DNA of 64,000 nucleotides, taken from contig NC_133123.1 in the NCBI RefSeq assembly GCF_033568475.1, positions 6,510,001 to 6,574,000 on the forward strand, read 5' to 3'. This stretch comes from Henckelia pumila. Its lineage: Eukaryota > Streptophyta > Magnoliopsida > Lamiales > Gesneriaceae. The position numbers were made by a program, and so were the translations under genes. This document shows positions 63,771 to 64,000 of the stretch, piece by piece. The notes under the pieces were generated by a model. It was not told the DNA's origin. It saw only the letters and a program-made list of their open reading frames with translations, and ran no database searches. How positions within the stretch are numbered: position 1 is the first letter of the stretch; every line of letters begins with the position of its first letter.

Positions 63771-64000
63771 CCCGTTGATATCATCCAAAAGAACATGCAC
63801 ATAATTAAATGGTAATTTTGGAAAATATCTTAACAGATGCATCTTTCTCATGACTGTTGAAAAACAATAAATGGTAGAGAAACTATTTCAATATATCGAA
63901 GGAATACACCAAAAGCACCCCTACAAAAAAATTCAAGAAGTTTTTATTTAAATTATTTTCAGGATGGAAAAACATTCGTATGTATTCAGATACATTATTG

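Noticed and set aside
1-64000. CRISPR array, bacterial operon, origin or integrated bacteriophage
   Set aside because: No regularly spaced identical repeats and no prokaryotic gene layout; all host genes have plant introns and families.

Overview
The window looks like nuclear DNA of a flowering plant, most likely a eudicot. It has multi-exon genes with GT-AG introns, strongly AT-rich intergenic DNA, plant-specific gene families (ERF, GARP/GOLDEN2-like, RTNLB reticulon, NFD6) and many small DNA transposons and LTR-element fossils. The species cannot be fixed from the sequence; an asterid is a guess only.

Layout. 1-15.8 kb holds one gene, an intronless class II ERF repressor (4078-4737, +). 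It sits among hAT-like and Tourist-like elements, a possible Ty3/Gypsy solo LTR, a decayed Gypsy fragment and a TRIM-like relic. 15.8-23.7 kb holds two tandem aminotransferase genes of the TAT/SUR1 type (+). Both have seven exons, and exons 2-6 have identical lengths. 24.9-26.9 kb is an eight-exon reticulon gene (RTNLB17-like, +). 29.8-30.2 kb is a short three-exon NFD6-like gene (-). 32.4-38.4 kb is a 17-exon DCAF13/SOF1 ribosome-biogenesis WD40 gene (-). 39.5-42.5 kb and 46.4-49.5 kb are two tandem GOLDEN2-LIKE genes (-); the first lacks the normal GLK N-terminus. 49.5-64 kb has no host gene that I can recognise. It carries several MITE-like elements, a broken Ty1/Copia element with both LTRs and a 5-bp target duplication, and a 1.25-kb Mutator-like element with another foldback nested in it.

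How the genes relate. They are not an operon, but the order TAT-TAT-reticulon-NFD6-DCAF13-GLK looks like an old syntenic block. From memory, Arabidopsis has GLK1, NFD6, RTNLB17 and SUR1 close together on chromosome 2 (around At2g20570-At2g20610). A TAT pair, a reticulon and SOF1 lie together on chromosome 4 (around At4g28410-At4g28450). The window would then be the unsplit version of two Arabidopsis duplicate blocks.

Exon coordinates were worked out by hand from splice-site consensus, reading-phase agreement and known protein sequence. All reconstructed host reading frames close correctly (ERF 219 aa, TAT 421 and 415 aa, RTN 435 aa, NFD6 94 aa, DCAF13 453 aa, GLK 365 or 381 aa, and 433 aa). 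No CRISPR array, rRNA gene or convincing tRNA gene was seen.
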